The notes beneath the pieces are model-generated. The model ran no database searches. It was not told the DNA's origin and worked only from the letters and a program-made list of their open reading frames with translations. A stretch of 64,000 nucleotides of DNA. It comes from Dendrophyllia cribrosa. Its lineage: Eukaryota; Cnidaria; Anthozoa; Scleractinia; Dendrophylliidae. The translations under genes were made by a program, and so were the position numbers. Numbering within the stretch: position 1 is the stretch's first letter; the number at the start of each line of letters is the position of its first letter. This document shows, in pieces, positions 22,530-32,153 of this stretch. The stretch is taken from contig JAJLRJ010000008.1 in NCBI GenBank assembly GCA_024195265.1, positions 42,924,873 to 42,988,872 on the forward strand, written 5' to 3'.

Positions 22530-22720
22530 CTATACTAAAAACATATCTTTTTAAATGCGCTTTTAATCTAAATTAGTTGACTTGTCTTTTTGTTTTTACT
22601 AGTTTTTACATGCCTAATTTTAAATTAGTTTTTACCTTTTTAACAAAATAGATGTAAAGAGCTTTAAGAATGGATATGGATAAGCGCTATATAAGTGTTG
22701 TTATTGTTATTATTATTAAA
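22530..22720 (+). mobile_element. LINE 3' end
   Basis: Reads LKTYLFKCAFNLN then a stop, with a 3' UTR ending in GGATAAGCGCTATATAAGTG and a TTATTATTATT tail. This is a common ending of truncated CR1/L2-like LINEs. Confidence 0.55.
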
Positions 22721-23434
22721 GTGTCAGTTCATGTGTTGTTTTAGAATAATAATTATTGGTACCGTACTATCCTTAAGGATAAAGAGCCACGCCCATCACA
22801 GTATTTTGACTGTCGGTTTTAACTTTTTTTTTTAATTGCAACAATGAAAAATTGTTTAGACTTAAACATATACCCGTAGCCACCCCCATAAAAATATCCT
22901 GGATTTGCCCCTGCATTAAACAAGATCTTTGATACATTTTAGGGTGTTTTACGAAAAATTTCCGACGAGCATCCCCGTCATTTTTATACGGGCATCCCCT
23001 CCCCCCTGGTCGTCTGCATGGCGTAGCCTGATAATGATCATGATATCATCCTGCGTCAATCTAGAATTTTAAAGAGCAAGAGCAGAGATCGGTTATCAGT
23101 CAGGCCACATGTTTACGAAGGTGACAAATGGCCAACATTCGATCTGACCTCAACTTCAGTGCAACGATGGCCAGAAAAAAAACGAGGAATGGCCACACGC
23201 ACGGCCACGCAGGGGGAGGAGGAGTGCGTGAGAATATAGCCGAGGGAGATCTGGGGACCAAATTACCCGGATCTTCCGCTCGCAGCAATACTGGATTTCT
23301 TCTGGGGTAGTGAGGATAGTATTTATATAACTTTGTGTGTTTCGAGGCATACCTAAAGCACGTAACTATTGTTTATTTATTTTTATTTTTTCTGATGTTT
23401 AAATTCCTTAAAGGTGTTCTTTAGCTAAATTGCA

Positions 23435-23544
23435 GAATACCCGGCCCACTTATTTGCATCTCATTGAATAAGAATAGTGCCTATTGTTATTTGCCTCGTT
23501 CTACAAAACGAACCGACAAATGTAAATGAATGGGCCGGGTATTC
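23435..23544. mobile_element. 110-bp MITE (GAATACCCGGCC family), copy 1
   Basis: Inverted ends GAATACCCGGCCCACTTATT and AATGGGCCGGGTATTC. The family recurs at 61166-61280. It lies 58 bp outside the left end of the large transposon at 23603. Confidence 0.65.
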
Positions 23545-23602
23545 AGGAACAAGCATTCGGTTGCGCCTGGAGCCTAAGTTGTGCTGCGTGGGCGAGAATA
23601 AT

Positions 23603-23660
23603 AGAGTCCTAAAGCGGTGACGTCACGTTGCCATGACGCTAAAATTCTCAGTTCCAAACA
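23603..23660 (+). repeat. Left terminal inverted repeat of the ISL2EU-like element
   Basis: Begins AGAGTCCTAAAGCGG and ends AGTTCCAAACA. Contains the perfect CRE palindrome TGACGTCA at 23618-23625, 55 bp before the SWIM/YqaJ start codon, so it probably also serves as promoter. Confidence 0.85.
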
Positions 23661-23679
23661 AACCCGCATTCCATTCAAA

Positions 23680-25258
23680 ATGGCAACGCTATCTATAGCT
23701 TCGCTGCTTTCGTTCTTCTTAGAAGAAAAGAAATCCATCAAAAAGGGAGAAAACCACTTTAGGTCAGATCACATAGAGGCATTTACTTATCAGCAGGGTG
23801 TTTTACGTGGAGAGGTACACGCAAGCATGAAGAAAAAGGTTTATAAAGTCACGGTGAGTGAAGCGAAATGTTCGTTATAAACTCTGGTCAACTTAACCCG
23901 GTCACTTATGAAACCATAATCTCGTCTTAAGTCAAATTATTTCATACTTTATGTGAATTTTTATAGAGTGAATACGTCTAAAATGGAATTTAGAGCCTTT
24001 CTTTTAGCGTGATAGCGTTCACGAAAAAAATTATAAGCTTAGTTCGTAACGCTCATTAATTGTTGACATCGTAGGTCAGGTACAATTTACTTGCAGAAAT
24101 TGACATACAATCTCACCGAATTTGCCGATAAGAAACTTATTATCCGTACTAAATGTATTTCATCCTAACGTCTTGCAGATTTACTTGGACGAGGAACACG
24201 AAATAAAATCGACCGAGTGCGAGTGTCCAAGAGGAAAGTTTAAATGTAGTCACGCGGCCGCCCTTTTTATTCACGGTATTCACAACCTGAGCCGAACCGA
24301 TGTCGAATGCCAGTGGAGAAAAAGGAAGTCAAATACATCACTTTCCACTCAAGCGGTTACAGAAATGTTTCCCCCGCCAAAGAAGTATTCTGCTTTGTCG
24401 AGAGAGCCGACGCAAGCTGATCGTTCTGCGTTGTATGCAGATCTAAAGGAATATGGGAGGTTTACTGGACTTTGCTGGCTGCTCAGCCCCGAGCCACCAG
24501 TTGCTAAAAAGCTTCCCATTCCAACCATAGAGGAAATAATTTTTTCCGACGAGTTTCTTCAAGCCATAGGACTTCAACAGCAACTGGACTGTTTGGTTCG
24601 CCGATCCAGAATTCAGGAAGCAGAAATTTCTCGGATAAGTGAGGTTACTGTTGGTCAGAGAGACAACCCTGCCTGGCATTTGGCAAGAAAAGGGCGCCTT
24701 ACAGCTAGCAACTTCGGTTCCGTCCTCAAGGCAAAGAGAATCACTCCTTCATTGCTAAAACGTCTTCTTGGGGAGTATGACTTGTCGAGGGTAAAAGCAG
24801 TTCAATGGGGAGTGAACAATGAGGAGGAAGCCCTTAAAGCATTCACCCTCAAAACAGGAAAAACTGTCCAAGAAACTGGAATCTGGTTTCATTCTTCTGG
24901 AATCCTTGGTGCTTCCCCTGATGGGATTGTTGACGATGACGCTGTACTTGAGGCCAAGTGTCCATACACGGAACGCAACCTCACAATAGAAGAGGCAGTA
25001 AAGTCAACAACATTTTGCCTTGAAAAAAGTGCAAGTGGACAGGGCTATGCCTTAAAAAAAGACCATGTGTATTGGCATCAGGTTCAGGGTGAAATGTACT
25101 TCTCAAATAGGAAGTTTTGTTATTTTGTTGTGTGGACAACAAAGGATGTAGCTATTGTAAAAATAGAAAGGGACGAATCATGGGCAGCAAACATCCCTTT
25201 GTTAACAGAATTTTATTTTGACCATATTTTCCCAAAAATAGTGGAAGGAGAATTGTAG
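23680..25258 (+). CDS. SWIM zinc finger + YqaJ-type nuclease protein, transposon-encoded, two exons
   Basis: Joins 23680-23853 and 24179-25258 across a 325-bp GTGAGT...TTGCAG intron in phase 0, giving 417 residues. Residues 72-83 form a SWIM zinc finger (C72-x-C74-x6-C81-x-H83), which would bind zinc and DNA or protein. Residues about 217-390 match YqaJ/lambda-exonuclease-like nucleases: RKGRLTASNFG (228-238), an E-rich NNEEEA helix (about 271-276), and the PD-(D/E)xK core D306...E316-x-K318 (SPDGIV, LEAKCPY), then YWHQVQGEM (356-364). Exonuclease activity on DNA is inferred from the family. Non-ATG extensions at 23617 and 24122 are rejected because the exon join restores a continuous SWIM domain (KKKVYKVT|IYLDEE). 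It converges with the transposase gene. A poly(A) signal lies at 25979-25984. Confidence 0.88.
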
Positions 25259-25289
25259 TTTGTTTAATAGTTACGTCTAGTGCTCTCCT

Positions 25290-25627
25290 TTAACCCTTTC
25301 ACCCCTAAGAGTGATCAGCATCAAATTTCTCCTTGTAATATTAATGTCTTATCAATCAAAAAGGTCATGAGAATTAAGGACATGATCACACAAGATGAGT
25401 TCTTGATAACCAAACAATTTCTCCCCACTACTTCTATAGGAAATGTATATGACTAGAAATGAGAAGTGTCAACAATCAAAATCTCCCTACTACTTTTAAT
25501 TTTTAGAGATCAAAGCAATTTTCTTTGGTGATCATTTCTTTAATTCTTGTGTCCTTTTCTCTTGATTATACAGATATTGTGAGGAGAATTTTGATTTTGG
25601 GCATTCTTGGGACTTAGAGGGTTACCA
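25290..25627. mobile_element. MITE nested in the transposon (TAACCCTTTCACCCCTAAG family)
   Basis: Starts TTAACCCTTTCACCCCTAAG and ends GGGACTTAGAGGGTTA, imperfect inverted ends with TTAA at the left only. A diverged copy is at 29820-30003 (shared: AGTGATCAGCATCAAATTTC). It lies just after the SWIM/YqaJ stop codon, in its 3' UTR. Confidence 0.6.
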
Positions 25628-25978
25628 GCCACCTAGTATTCATTAAACTTAATGGAAAAAGATCAAGGGTACTGAAATATTATTTTTGGACAACTTGGAT
25701 ACCTAGTGGTCTGGGTTTTCTAGGTGGGAGGTACTCCCTCCTGGGAGTGGTGAACCCAACATTGGGTTATGATTTTCTCAGGCGATAGTCAAATAATGTT
25801 GTTCCATTTAAAGGGGCTTTTCTAATCATCCATTAGCAACCAAATGATAATCATGGGTCATTTCAGTCATCAAATTGAAGTTTATATGACTGGTGGTAAA
25901 TATGGGTGCAAAGGAATTGTGGTAACAGCAAACGTGTGTGTGTACTAAAATAATATTGAGCATAACAGTAATTTTTTA

Positions 25979-25984
25979 AATAAA
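25979..25984 (+). terminator. Poly(A) signal AATAAA of the SWIM/YqaJ gene
   Basis: Canonical hexamer 720 bp after the stop codon, the best-placed one before the convergent gene. Use is inferred. Confidence 0.4.
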
Positions 25985-26066
25985 AGTATAACATGGTTTA
26001 GTTATTAAATGTTGCTTTCTTGTTAAATTGCTTTTAGTTTACAAATTAAAAATTGTTCTCGAGTGT

Positions 26067-26242
26067 AACAGTGTGACATGCCTTACCGTGGCCACCCAAC
26101 AATATCAGGGAACACAAATTTGTTTAATGCGAGGAGGCATGACCATCAGCCAAATTTATTTTTGCGCTATTGTTGGCTCATGGTGTGACATAATTGAAAA
26201 AAAAGTTTGTCGGGTGACCACAGTAAGGCATATTGTACTGTA
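26067..26242. mobile_element. MITE at the 3' end of the transposase gene
   Basis: Inverted arms CATGCCTTACCGTGGCCACC and GGGTGACCACAGTAAGGCAT bracket about 110 bp. It ends 10 bp from the transposase stop codon, so it would form its 3' UTR. Confidence 0.6.
26155..26160 (-). terminator. Poly(A) signal AATAAA of the transposase gene
   Basis: AATAAA on the - strand, 92-97 bases after the stop codon, inside the MITE at 26067-26242. Confidence 0.45.
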
Positions 26243-26251
26243 ACAACAAAA

Positions 26252-28042
26252 TTACTCAAAAACCATATCTTCACATCCCTCTTTGATTAAAGGAAATTGG
26301 AAATTAACAAGTGCAGCACACAATTGAAACAAAATATCAGCATAGCAGCGCAAAAAAGATGGAATGAAGTTTAAAATTCTGAAGTCTTTCAGCCTAGCAT
26401 TGGCCCTTTCCACATGGATCCGGGCTTTGGCTATGGCTTTCGTTGCCTTTGCCTCGCTCTCTGTAAAAGTTCCATGGTTCAGGAATGGTGGGATATTGAC
26501 ATGGACACCATGTGGAACAATATCCTGGATTAGAAATCCTTTGTCAGCCAGGATCATATCTCCAGCTGCCAAGTGATTAAGGAGTCCGGACTGTTGCACA
26601 ATGGCCTTGTCTGAAATAGAACCAGGATACAGCTGACTGACATAGGTTATTACTCCATTTGGTGCAACTCCGACAATAACCTTGAAGGAATTCATTCCTC
26701 GGTATGATGAATATGTGGCATTTTGCTGACTCATCAATCCAGGTGTAGCAACCTCAATGTCTGTACAGTCTATAACAATCCGACAGGATCCAAATTGCCT
26801 GAAGGAGGATGGTGCAGATAGCTTGTTTTTTCCCCGGGATGGAATTGATGTCATGAGGTCATCAAATAAAATGCCATGCAAAACATGGATAAATGTTATT
26901 ACAATGTTAGAAATCGTGGCCACACTACAATGAAATAATTGGGCCAGGTGAAGGTTTGTATAGTTCTGTCGCACTTTCATTAAAGTAATAAAAATTTGAT
27001 CTTCAAAACTGATGGTTTCCACTTTCCATCCAGCAAAATAGTTAATGGAATCTTTAAACCTGAGAGCATGCTTAACAGCAATGTTAAATACTTCTTTTGT
27101 TGGAAGACCTGTCTCCATTCGTATGACATTTCCTTCAAGCTCGGACACGGTGTACCTTTTTCTCTTGTACTGGACTTTTTGATCAAGTTCCTTTAATTCC
27201 CTGTTGGCTAAGTCGAGTTCTGCCTGCAGAATAACCTCATGTGTTGTTCGCAAGTTGTCTTCCCTGTCAGCTTCATCAACCGACGGTTGTTCATTTCTCT
27301 TAGCATTTTCTATCATCTCTGATAAAGACTGTCGCTTTGGCTCAGTTTTCTTTTTTTTCTTTGGCGGTGGTGCCCGCTGTTCAGCAAATAACATTTTTTT
27401 ATTGCGGTCAAAGATTTCTGGACCATTGGCTTTCTGGCCGTTCCTAAAATGGCAGCTGCATACTCTTGAGTGCTTACTGGGCTCTCGATCTTCTCTCCTG
27501 TTGGAAAAAAAATTCCTTAAGCTTATTAAGTTGTAAATAAACAATTCTGTAATATCGACAACAACGAGCGAAAGCTAAAATTAATGAGGCTTGCAAAGTC
27601 AACTGAACTGCGAAATCGGCAAAACGTAAACGTCTCAATCGATCGAGTGTAGGTACTTACAACGGGCTAAATTCTTTCTAAATTTAGAAACATGGTGAAA
27701 GAAAAATTTCAAAGCCCTCACTAAGGAAAATAGAAAGCTAATGAAGACAATCAAATGATCTGAAACTTCGTTCGATCAATCTGAAACTTCGTTCGATCAA
27801 CGATTCGCCTTCGTTTCGAGTCACCCGTTCGCATGAATTTGAGTCGGTAAAGCTCGCTTAAAACCATGGAATTTACATCAAACTCTAGCAATTATAGCAT
27901 TCACGAATATCAGTTCTTACCTTATAAGTCGAATCCATCGCCTGTACTCGTCGTTCATCTTTGTAGCGCTTGGAAAAGCGAAGAACGAGCAAGTGTTGCC
28001 TTCCGATGTATGGCTACAGGTCGGGGCAAAACAGAAAACCAT
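26252..28042 (-). CDS. THAP-domain DDE transposase (Harbinger/ISL2EU type), two exons
   Basis: Exon 1 is 28042-27921 and exon 2 is 27497-26252 (- strand), with a 423-bp GTAAGA...CAACAG intron that splits an Arg codon, giving 455 residues. The THAP zinc finger (about 1-60) is restored by the splice: C4 and C9 in MVFCFAPTC, with the last Cys-x2-His pair in SRVCSCHF (C54, H57). A Lys-rich nuclear-localisation-like stretch (PPPKKKKK) and a coiled-coil-like Glu/Leu region follow. Then comes an HTH_Tnp_4-like segment (about 170-255) and a DDE_Tnp_4 catalytic core: D284 (VIDCTD), D359 (ADKGF), E404 (VERANARLK). It should bind the element ends and catalyse cut-and-paste. Starting at 27544 instead would lose half of the THAP finger. 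No frameshift or stop interrupts it. Confidence 0.9.
27758..27799. repeat. 21-bp tandem duplication in the transposase intron
   Basis: Two exact copies of a 21-mer beginning ATCTGAAACTTCGTTCGATC. Could be a protein-binding site pair; function unknown. Confidence 0.75.
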
Positions 28043-28215
28043 TTTGCCCGTTCGACCCTCTTCCTGTACATTAATAAAACACTAGATGATCCTTTGATGA
28101 TCTTTTAACCTTTTCTGCTCTTGTTGTTGTCTTTTGTGTGATTACAACGGATAATTAGAGGTTTTGACCTTTTGAACAAAGACTACGTGACCTACGCGCT
28201 GGTGCTTCTGGCTTC

Positions 28216-28272
28216 TGTTTGGAACTGAGTTTTTTAGCGCCATGACAACGTGACGTCACACTTAAGGACTCT
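28216..28272 (-). repeat. Right terminal inverted repeat of the ISL2EU-like element
   Basis: Complement of the left end. Contains TGACGTCA at 28251-28258, about 210 bp upstream of the transposase start codon. Confidence 0.85.
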
Positions 28273-28472
28273 ATTTGGTCTTCCCCTTATTTGCAGAAGA
28301 GATTTCCCGAGCGTCAAGAGTTCTAACTGAAAAACTTGTAAAAGCGCAGACGAAATTCTCTTCACCGCAAAAGAGCTGCCCTCAAGCTTCCTGGGAGAAG
28401 ATCGCTGCAAGTTCCTTTTGACGCATAAAACTTGACATTTAAAACTGCGAAGTTTATCGCCACGGCTACATC

Positions 28473-29576
28473 ATGAACTCAACAACTGCTCCGACAAACA
28501 GTACGAACAGTACTGCCAGCTACGACGATTTCGACAACGAATTACGCATTTGGTCGATGCTTTTTCTCCTGGGCTTTGCTCTTCTATCTGTTGCAACTGT
28601 TGTGAGTAATGGCATGTTTTTATTGACGTTCTACAAAGATCCCCTGAAATGTCTGCGAACGCCATCTGCGATTTTCATTGCTGGTTTGACGAGCGCTAAT
28701 TTCCTCACTGGCCTGATTGTGGAGCCTGCTCTTGTGTTAATAATCGTCTTTCAGTTTGTGGATGACAAAGATACCAATTTTGACAGCTTTTATCGTTTTG
28801 CCGAAGCGTTTAGTTTCGTCACCATCACAAGCTCCTTTCTGATCATGTTGGCTCTGGGAATAGTGCAGTATTTGTTGATCAAGCACCCAAGAGTTTACCA
28901 AAAAGCTGTCAGTCCGAGATCAGCTGTGATTGGAGTGGTTTTGATCTTCATTTATTCCATCTTCTTTGCCGTGTTGCCCGAAATGACTGGCATAGATAAA
29001 TTTGTTTATTATTTCGTTGACCTCATAATCCACAATACACTATTGACAGTAATCCTTGTCATTCTCTACATCATGATATACCGTGCATTTCGGAAGCTGG
29101 CTCAAAGGCATCGGGACGCAGATCTTGAAGAGGACAGCGAAGGTCAAGAAACGGAATCTGAGCAACAGCGTCGCCGGGCAGAAAATGACTTTGTTTATGG
29201 GACAATCATCTTGACAGTGTTTCTGATAATAACTGTGTGGCCACTCTGCATAGTTATGTTCATTGCAACGTTCCTTGAAGTCTCAATAGCAGTCTGGATA
29301 GCTTGGATGGTCACAGAGTTCTTCTTGATGTGGAAATTTGCAGTGGATCCGTTTGTTTTCGCATGGCGTTTGAGAAAGTACAGGAAGTCGTTGCTGCTGG
29401 TTATACAGAAATACTGCTCATGTTTCAAGCTATCAGTACCAGGAGCTACATACCAGAGACAGGATTCAGGAACAGCCCTGCCTCAGTCAGAAAATGACGA
29501 TGACGGCGATGATGATGTGCAGGTGACTGTCGTAGATGGCAGCAATCCAACAGGGCAGCAGGCTGCTGCTGTGTGA
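28473..29576 (+). CDS. Single-exon rhodopsin-like GPCR, subtype B2
   Basis: A 367-residue intronless receptor, the close paralog of the gene at 18229: long blocks (YKDPLKCLRTPSAIFIAGL, ALGIVQYLLIKHPRVYQKAV) are identical. Three N-glycosylation sequons lie at N2, N9 and N12. TM2 has N76 in place of Asp. The DRY position is V131-Q132-Y133. TM6 has W256-P257. NPxxY reads D292-P-F-V-F296. Loop 3 is charged. The tail has C315/C317 and an acidic DDDGDDD stretch. The start aligns with the paralog's N-terminal glycosylated segment. The start codon is 200 bp from the right end of the ISL2EU-like transposon, which must have displaced whatever promoter or leader lay further upstream. The ligand is unknown. 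Confidence 0.88.
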   Translation: MNSTTAPTNSTNSTASYDDFDNELRIWSMLFLLGFALLSVATVVSNGMFLLTFYKDPLKCLRTPSAIFIAGLTSANFLTGLIVEPALVLIIVFQFVDDKDTNFDSFYRFAEAFSFVTITSSFLIMLALGIVQYLLIKHPRVYQKAVSPRSAVIGVVLIFIYSIFFAVLPEMTGIDKFVYYFVDLIIHNTLLTVILVILYIMIYRAFRKLAQRHRDADLEEDSEGQETESEQQRRRAENDFVYGTIILTVFLIITVWPLCIVMFIATFLEVSIAVWIAWMVTEFFLMWKFAVDPFVFAWRLRKYRKSLLLVIQKYCSCFKLSVPGATYQRQDSGTALPQSENDDDGDDDVQVTVVDGSNPTGQQAAAV

Positions 29577-29819
29577 TCATATCCCGGTAGGGTGGAATAA
29601 TGGCAGGGGTATACAGTAGTAGTTAATTTTGAGAACACTCGCCATCCAGGCTAAAAGATTTTCAGAATGCATTTGCCCATATAAGTAGTTTTTATTTATC
29701 CAAAAACAAAATCCCACTTCATCTCCTGTGAACAAAAATCTCTGCAGAAAGAAGTATATAGTAAACAGTAGAAAATAACACACTAATATGTCTTCAGTAA
29801 AATATTATTCCAATAACTT

Positions 29820-30003
29820 CACCCTTGAAGCCCCATTATAGTGATCAGCATCAAATTTCTCCATATCACTGCTTAGTTACACAGAGCTTGAGGTCAGGAG
29901 AATTAAAAACATGACCACACAAGATAAATTAAAGAACTTCTCCCCACTACTATAACATAGGGACAAGAAAGGAGAATCTGTATTTTGATTTTGGGGATTC
30001 CAG
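29820..30003 (+). repeat. MITE remnant, TAACCCTTTCACCCCTAAG family, copy 2
   Basis: Shares AGTGATCAGCATCAAATTTC, ATGACCACACAAGAT and CTCCCCACTAC with 25290-25627, strongly diverged. Confidence 0.55.
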
Positions 30004-30165
30004 AGTTAACCCTAAATCACTTCCAGAGTCATTATGGAGACATGTAGTGTAGTTCTGACTTGTGGACGAAATCCTATGGTGTGACCATTCAAATGAAACC
30101 TCTTCAGCAGTACTTTTGCATGGTACCATTTGTTTTTCAATACTTTACAAAATGAAATTTAGGAA
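29998..30165 (+). repeat. Dispersed repeat, copy 2 of 3 (GCAGTACTTTTGCATGG family)
   Basis: Begins with AGTTAACCCTAAATCACTTC and shares CCTCTTCAGCAGTACTTTTG with 9613-9775. Directly follows the preceding repeat. Confidence 0.6.
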
Positions 30166-30499
30166 TTTTCCTGAATTTTGACATCAAAGGAGATGCAAAA
30201 CTGTCTGAGTTAGCAAAAATTTGAGTTATTGAGGGTTATATTCTGTAACAAAGGGATGCAAGAGAAACTATATGTGGTTCAAGTTAGAAAAAAGTTTAAG
30301 TTACAGGGAGTTTGAGTTACCGAGATTCTGTGTCTTACAAAACACAAAATGCTAGATACATAATGCTGATACAGTCCAGAAGGTTTTTATTAGAAGAAGG
30401 TGAAAATTACTCACCAACCTGTGTGGGTTGAGGTTCAATTTCTGCTTACCAGTATTGTTAAGTAGAATTAGTTAAACTTTGTTAAAACAATCGGTCATA

Positions 30500-30876
30500 A
30501 ATATTTCACCTTTTCAAGCCAAAACAACAAAGATCTATAATAATAATAATAATAAAAATATTTTACATTTATATAGCGCGAACCTCTATATGAATATAAT
30601 CAGTTGCGCTTTACATTTTTATGAGAATGAGAATGAGATCGGACGTCAGCTCATAAAGGCGCCTCAGGCAGCCGCTATCAGTCTAAAACCTGGTTTTAGT
30701 TCGTTTACACAACACAATACATTCACTCGCTCATTGGTCACCAAAGTCACCCAGGACTAATAAATATTTTACCTTTTCAAGCCAAAACAACAAAGATCTA
30801 CACCTGGTTTTAGTTCGTTTACACAACACAATACATTCACTCGCTCATTAGTCACCAAAGTCACCCAGGACTAATA
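30500..30876 (+). repeat. Direct duplication with one interrupted copy
   Basis: The block from TTTCAAGCCAAAACAACAAA to AAAGTCACCCAGGACTAATAA occurs twice. The first copy (about 30508-30762) has an extra segment (about 30537-30688) containing TAATAATAAT and TATATAGCGCGAA, which looks like the reverse complement of a LINE tail. The second (about 30773-30876) lacks it. A G/C-rich tract follows at 30885-30930. Confidence 0.7.
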
Positions 30877-30930
30877 AGAGTGAATAGGGGGGAGGGGGGG
30901 CAGCCTCCCCCTCTCCCCTGGGCCCCTCCC

Positions 30931-31820
30931 CTAGATCAACCACTGATGGGTTAAGCTCCCGCCATGTAGGCCACATGTGGCCGTATGAGACATTGAGCAT
31001 TTACCTTTTGTATTTACCAGTTGTTCCAGTGGAAAAACAAATGGAACTGTTTTGGAAGAGTTCATCCCAACAGAAATTTTCCGGGGAAAAGGTAAAATAC
31101 CTTTCAAGGTATTACCTTTTTCCTCGCTTTCACTTGAATTATCGGAATTTTCTGTTCCATTTGTTCGCATCACTAAATAAGGAAGCTTGAAGATGGTGAA
31201 TCACTTTGAAGAAGGAAATTTACACCAAGTTTATTCGTGTGAAAATTGCCACTTTTCATCAGCTATTTTGACAGATTTCCTACAGCGTGATTGCAAAATT
31301 ACAGGTATTGAGAAAGATGGAAATTTTTTATTTCCGGTAGTTGTTTTACTTTAAAACTGTTAGGAATCGTGCTTGCTGCATGCTTGGCATGGGATAGCAA
31401 TTCGCATAATTGAAGTAGTCGTATGTAGCAAAGAATCAGAGCTGGAATTCTAGCGTTAACTTAAGCGAATAAGTAAATAAATAAACAATTGTTTTGCATT
31501 TATGGGTAAGCTTATAAAAGTATTTGCCTATTAATTTTTCCTGACCTCATTTTGTTTTTCACCCCCAGTGCCTGTCGGCATTCTGTAAAATACAAATGGT
31601 ACAGGTCATTCCTGTTTCGTTTTCCTTCAGTGAGAAAAGTCCAGTACCATTTGTTGGAAAATTCTAACCAGAAATTCCATTGAAATGTTAAGTGCTCATT
31701 ATCTTCATCTTTACCCAGTCTTAGATGTAATAAGTTTATTTACCAAGCCATCAGTAGCTAGTTATTCACTCTACTCCTTTAACAGAGGGAAGATTTCAGG
31801 GCTGTCAATAATGTGTGGGT
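30931..31820. other. Intergenic, no secure gene
   Basis: Holds two short head-to-head frames (31173 downward on -, 31193 upward on +), each ending at a GT. They are described as a finding. Nothing else was recognised. Confidence 0.35.
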
Positions 31821-32153
31821 GCTGGGGATATCCCACTTATGTCCAGGATTGCAGATAATTAGATGCATGACAAATTTTGATATCCAAGACGAAGTGTCCC
31901 ATTAAGTCTAAGTGTAACTATCTTTTTTGAAATGTAAGGTAAGCATTAGTGTTAGTGTTGTTTTTAGGTTAGGGTAAACGCACCTGTTTATCTTTACTTA
32001 AAGAGCAGAATTTAGGGGACACTTTGTCTGAATTTTTGAAAACAAGTGATGTTGAAGTTGAGTAGAAGAGCAAGAGGACACTTTGTGACGCTTATTAAAT
32101 TTGTCATGCATCTAATTATCTGCAATCCTGGACATAACTCGGATATCCCCAGC
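31821..32153. mobile_element. 333-bp MITE
   Basis: 57-bp inverted ends starting GCTGGGGATATCCCACTTAT and containing GATTGCAGATAATTAGATGC in both arms. No ORF inside. Confidence 0.8.

Larger units (their letters stand above)
23603..28272. mobile_element. Apparently intact ISL2EU-like two-gene DNA transposon (4,670 bp)
   Basis: The terminal inverted repeats 23603-23660 and 28216-28272 align over about 57 bp with few differences and one gap. AT stands immediately outside each end (23601-23602 and 28273-28274), either a 2-bp target duplication or an extension of the repeat. Inside lie two convergent spliced genes: SWIM/YqaJ nuclease (+, 23680-25258) and THAP/DDE transposase (-, 26252-28042). From memory, ISL2EU elements encode a YqaJ-type protein plus a Harbinger-like transposase and make 2-bp duplications, which fits well. 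All key residues and splice sites are intact, so it may be young. It also carries two smaller nested MITE-like repeats. Confidence 0.85.

Noticed and set aside
24122..24178. Extended, non-ATG start of the YqaJ reading frame
   Set aside because: It is intron sequence: a clean acceptor at 24177-24178 joins in phase with the donor after 23853 and completes the SWIM finger.
27498..27544. ATG at 27544 as transposase start
   Set aside because: The first residues are intron read-through. The upstream exon at 27921-28042 supplies the missing half of the THAP finger.
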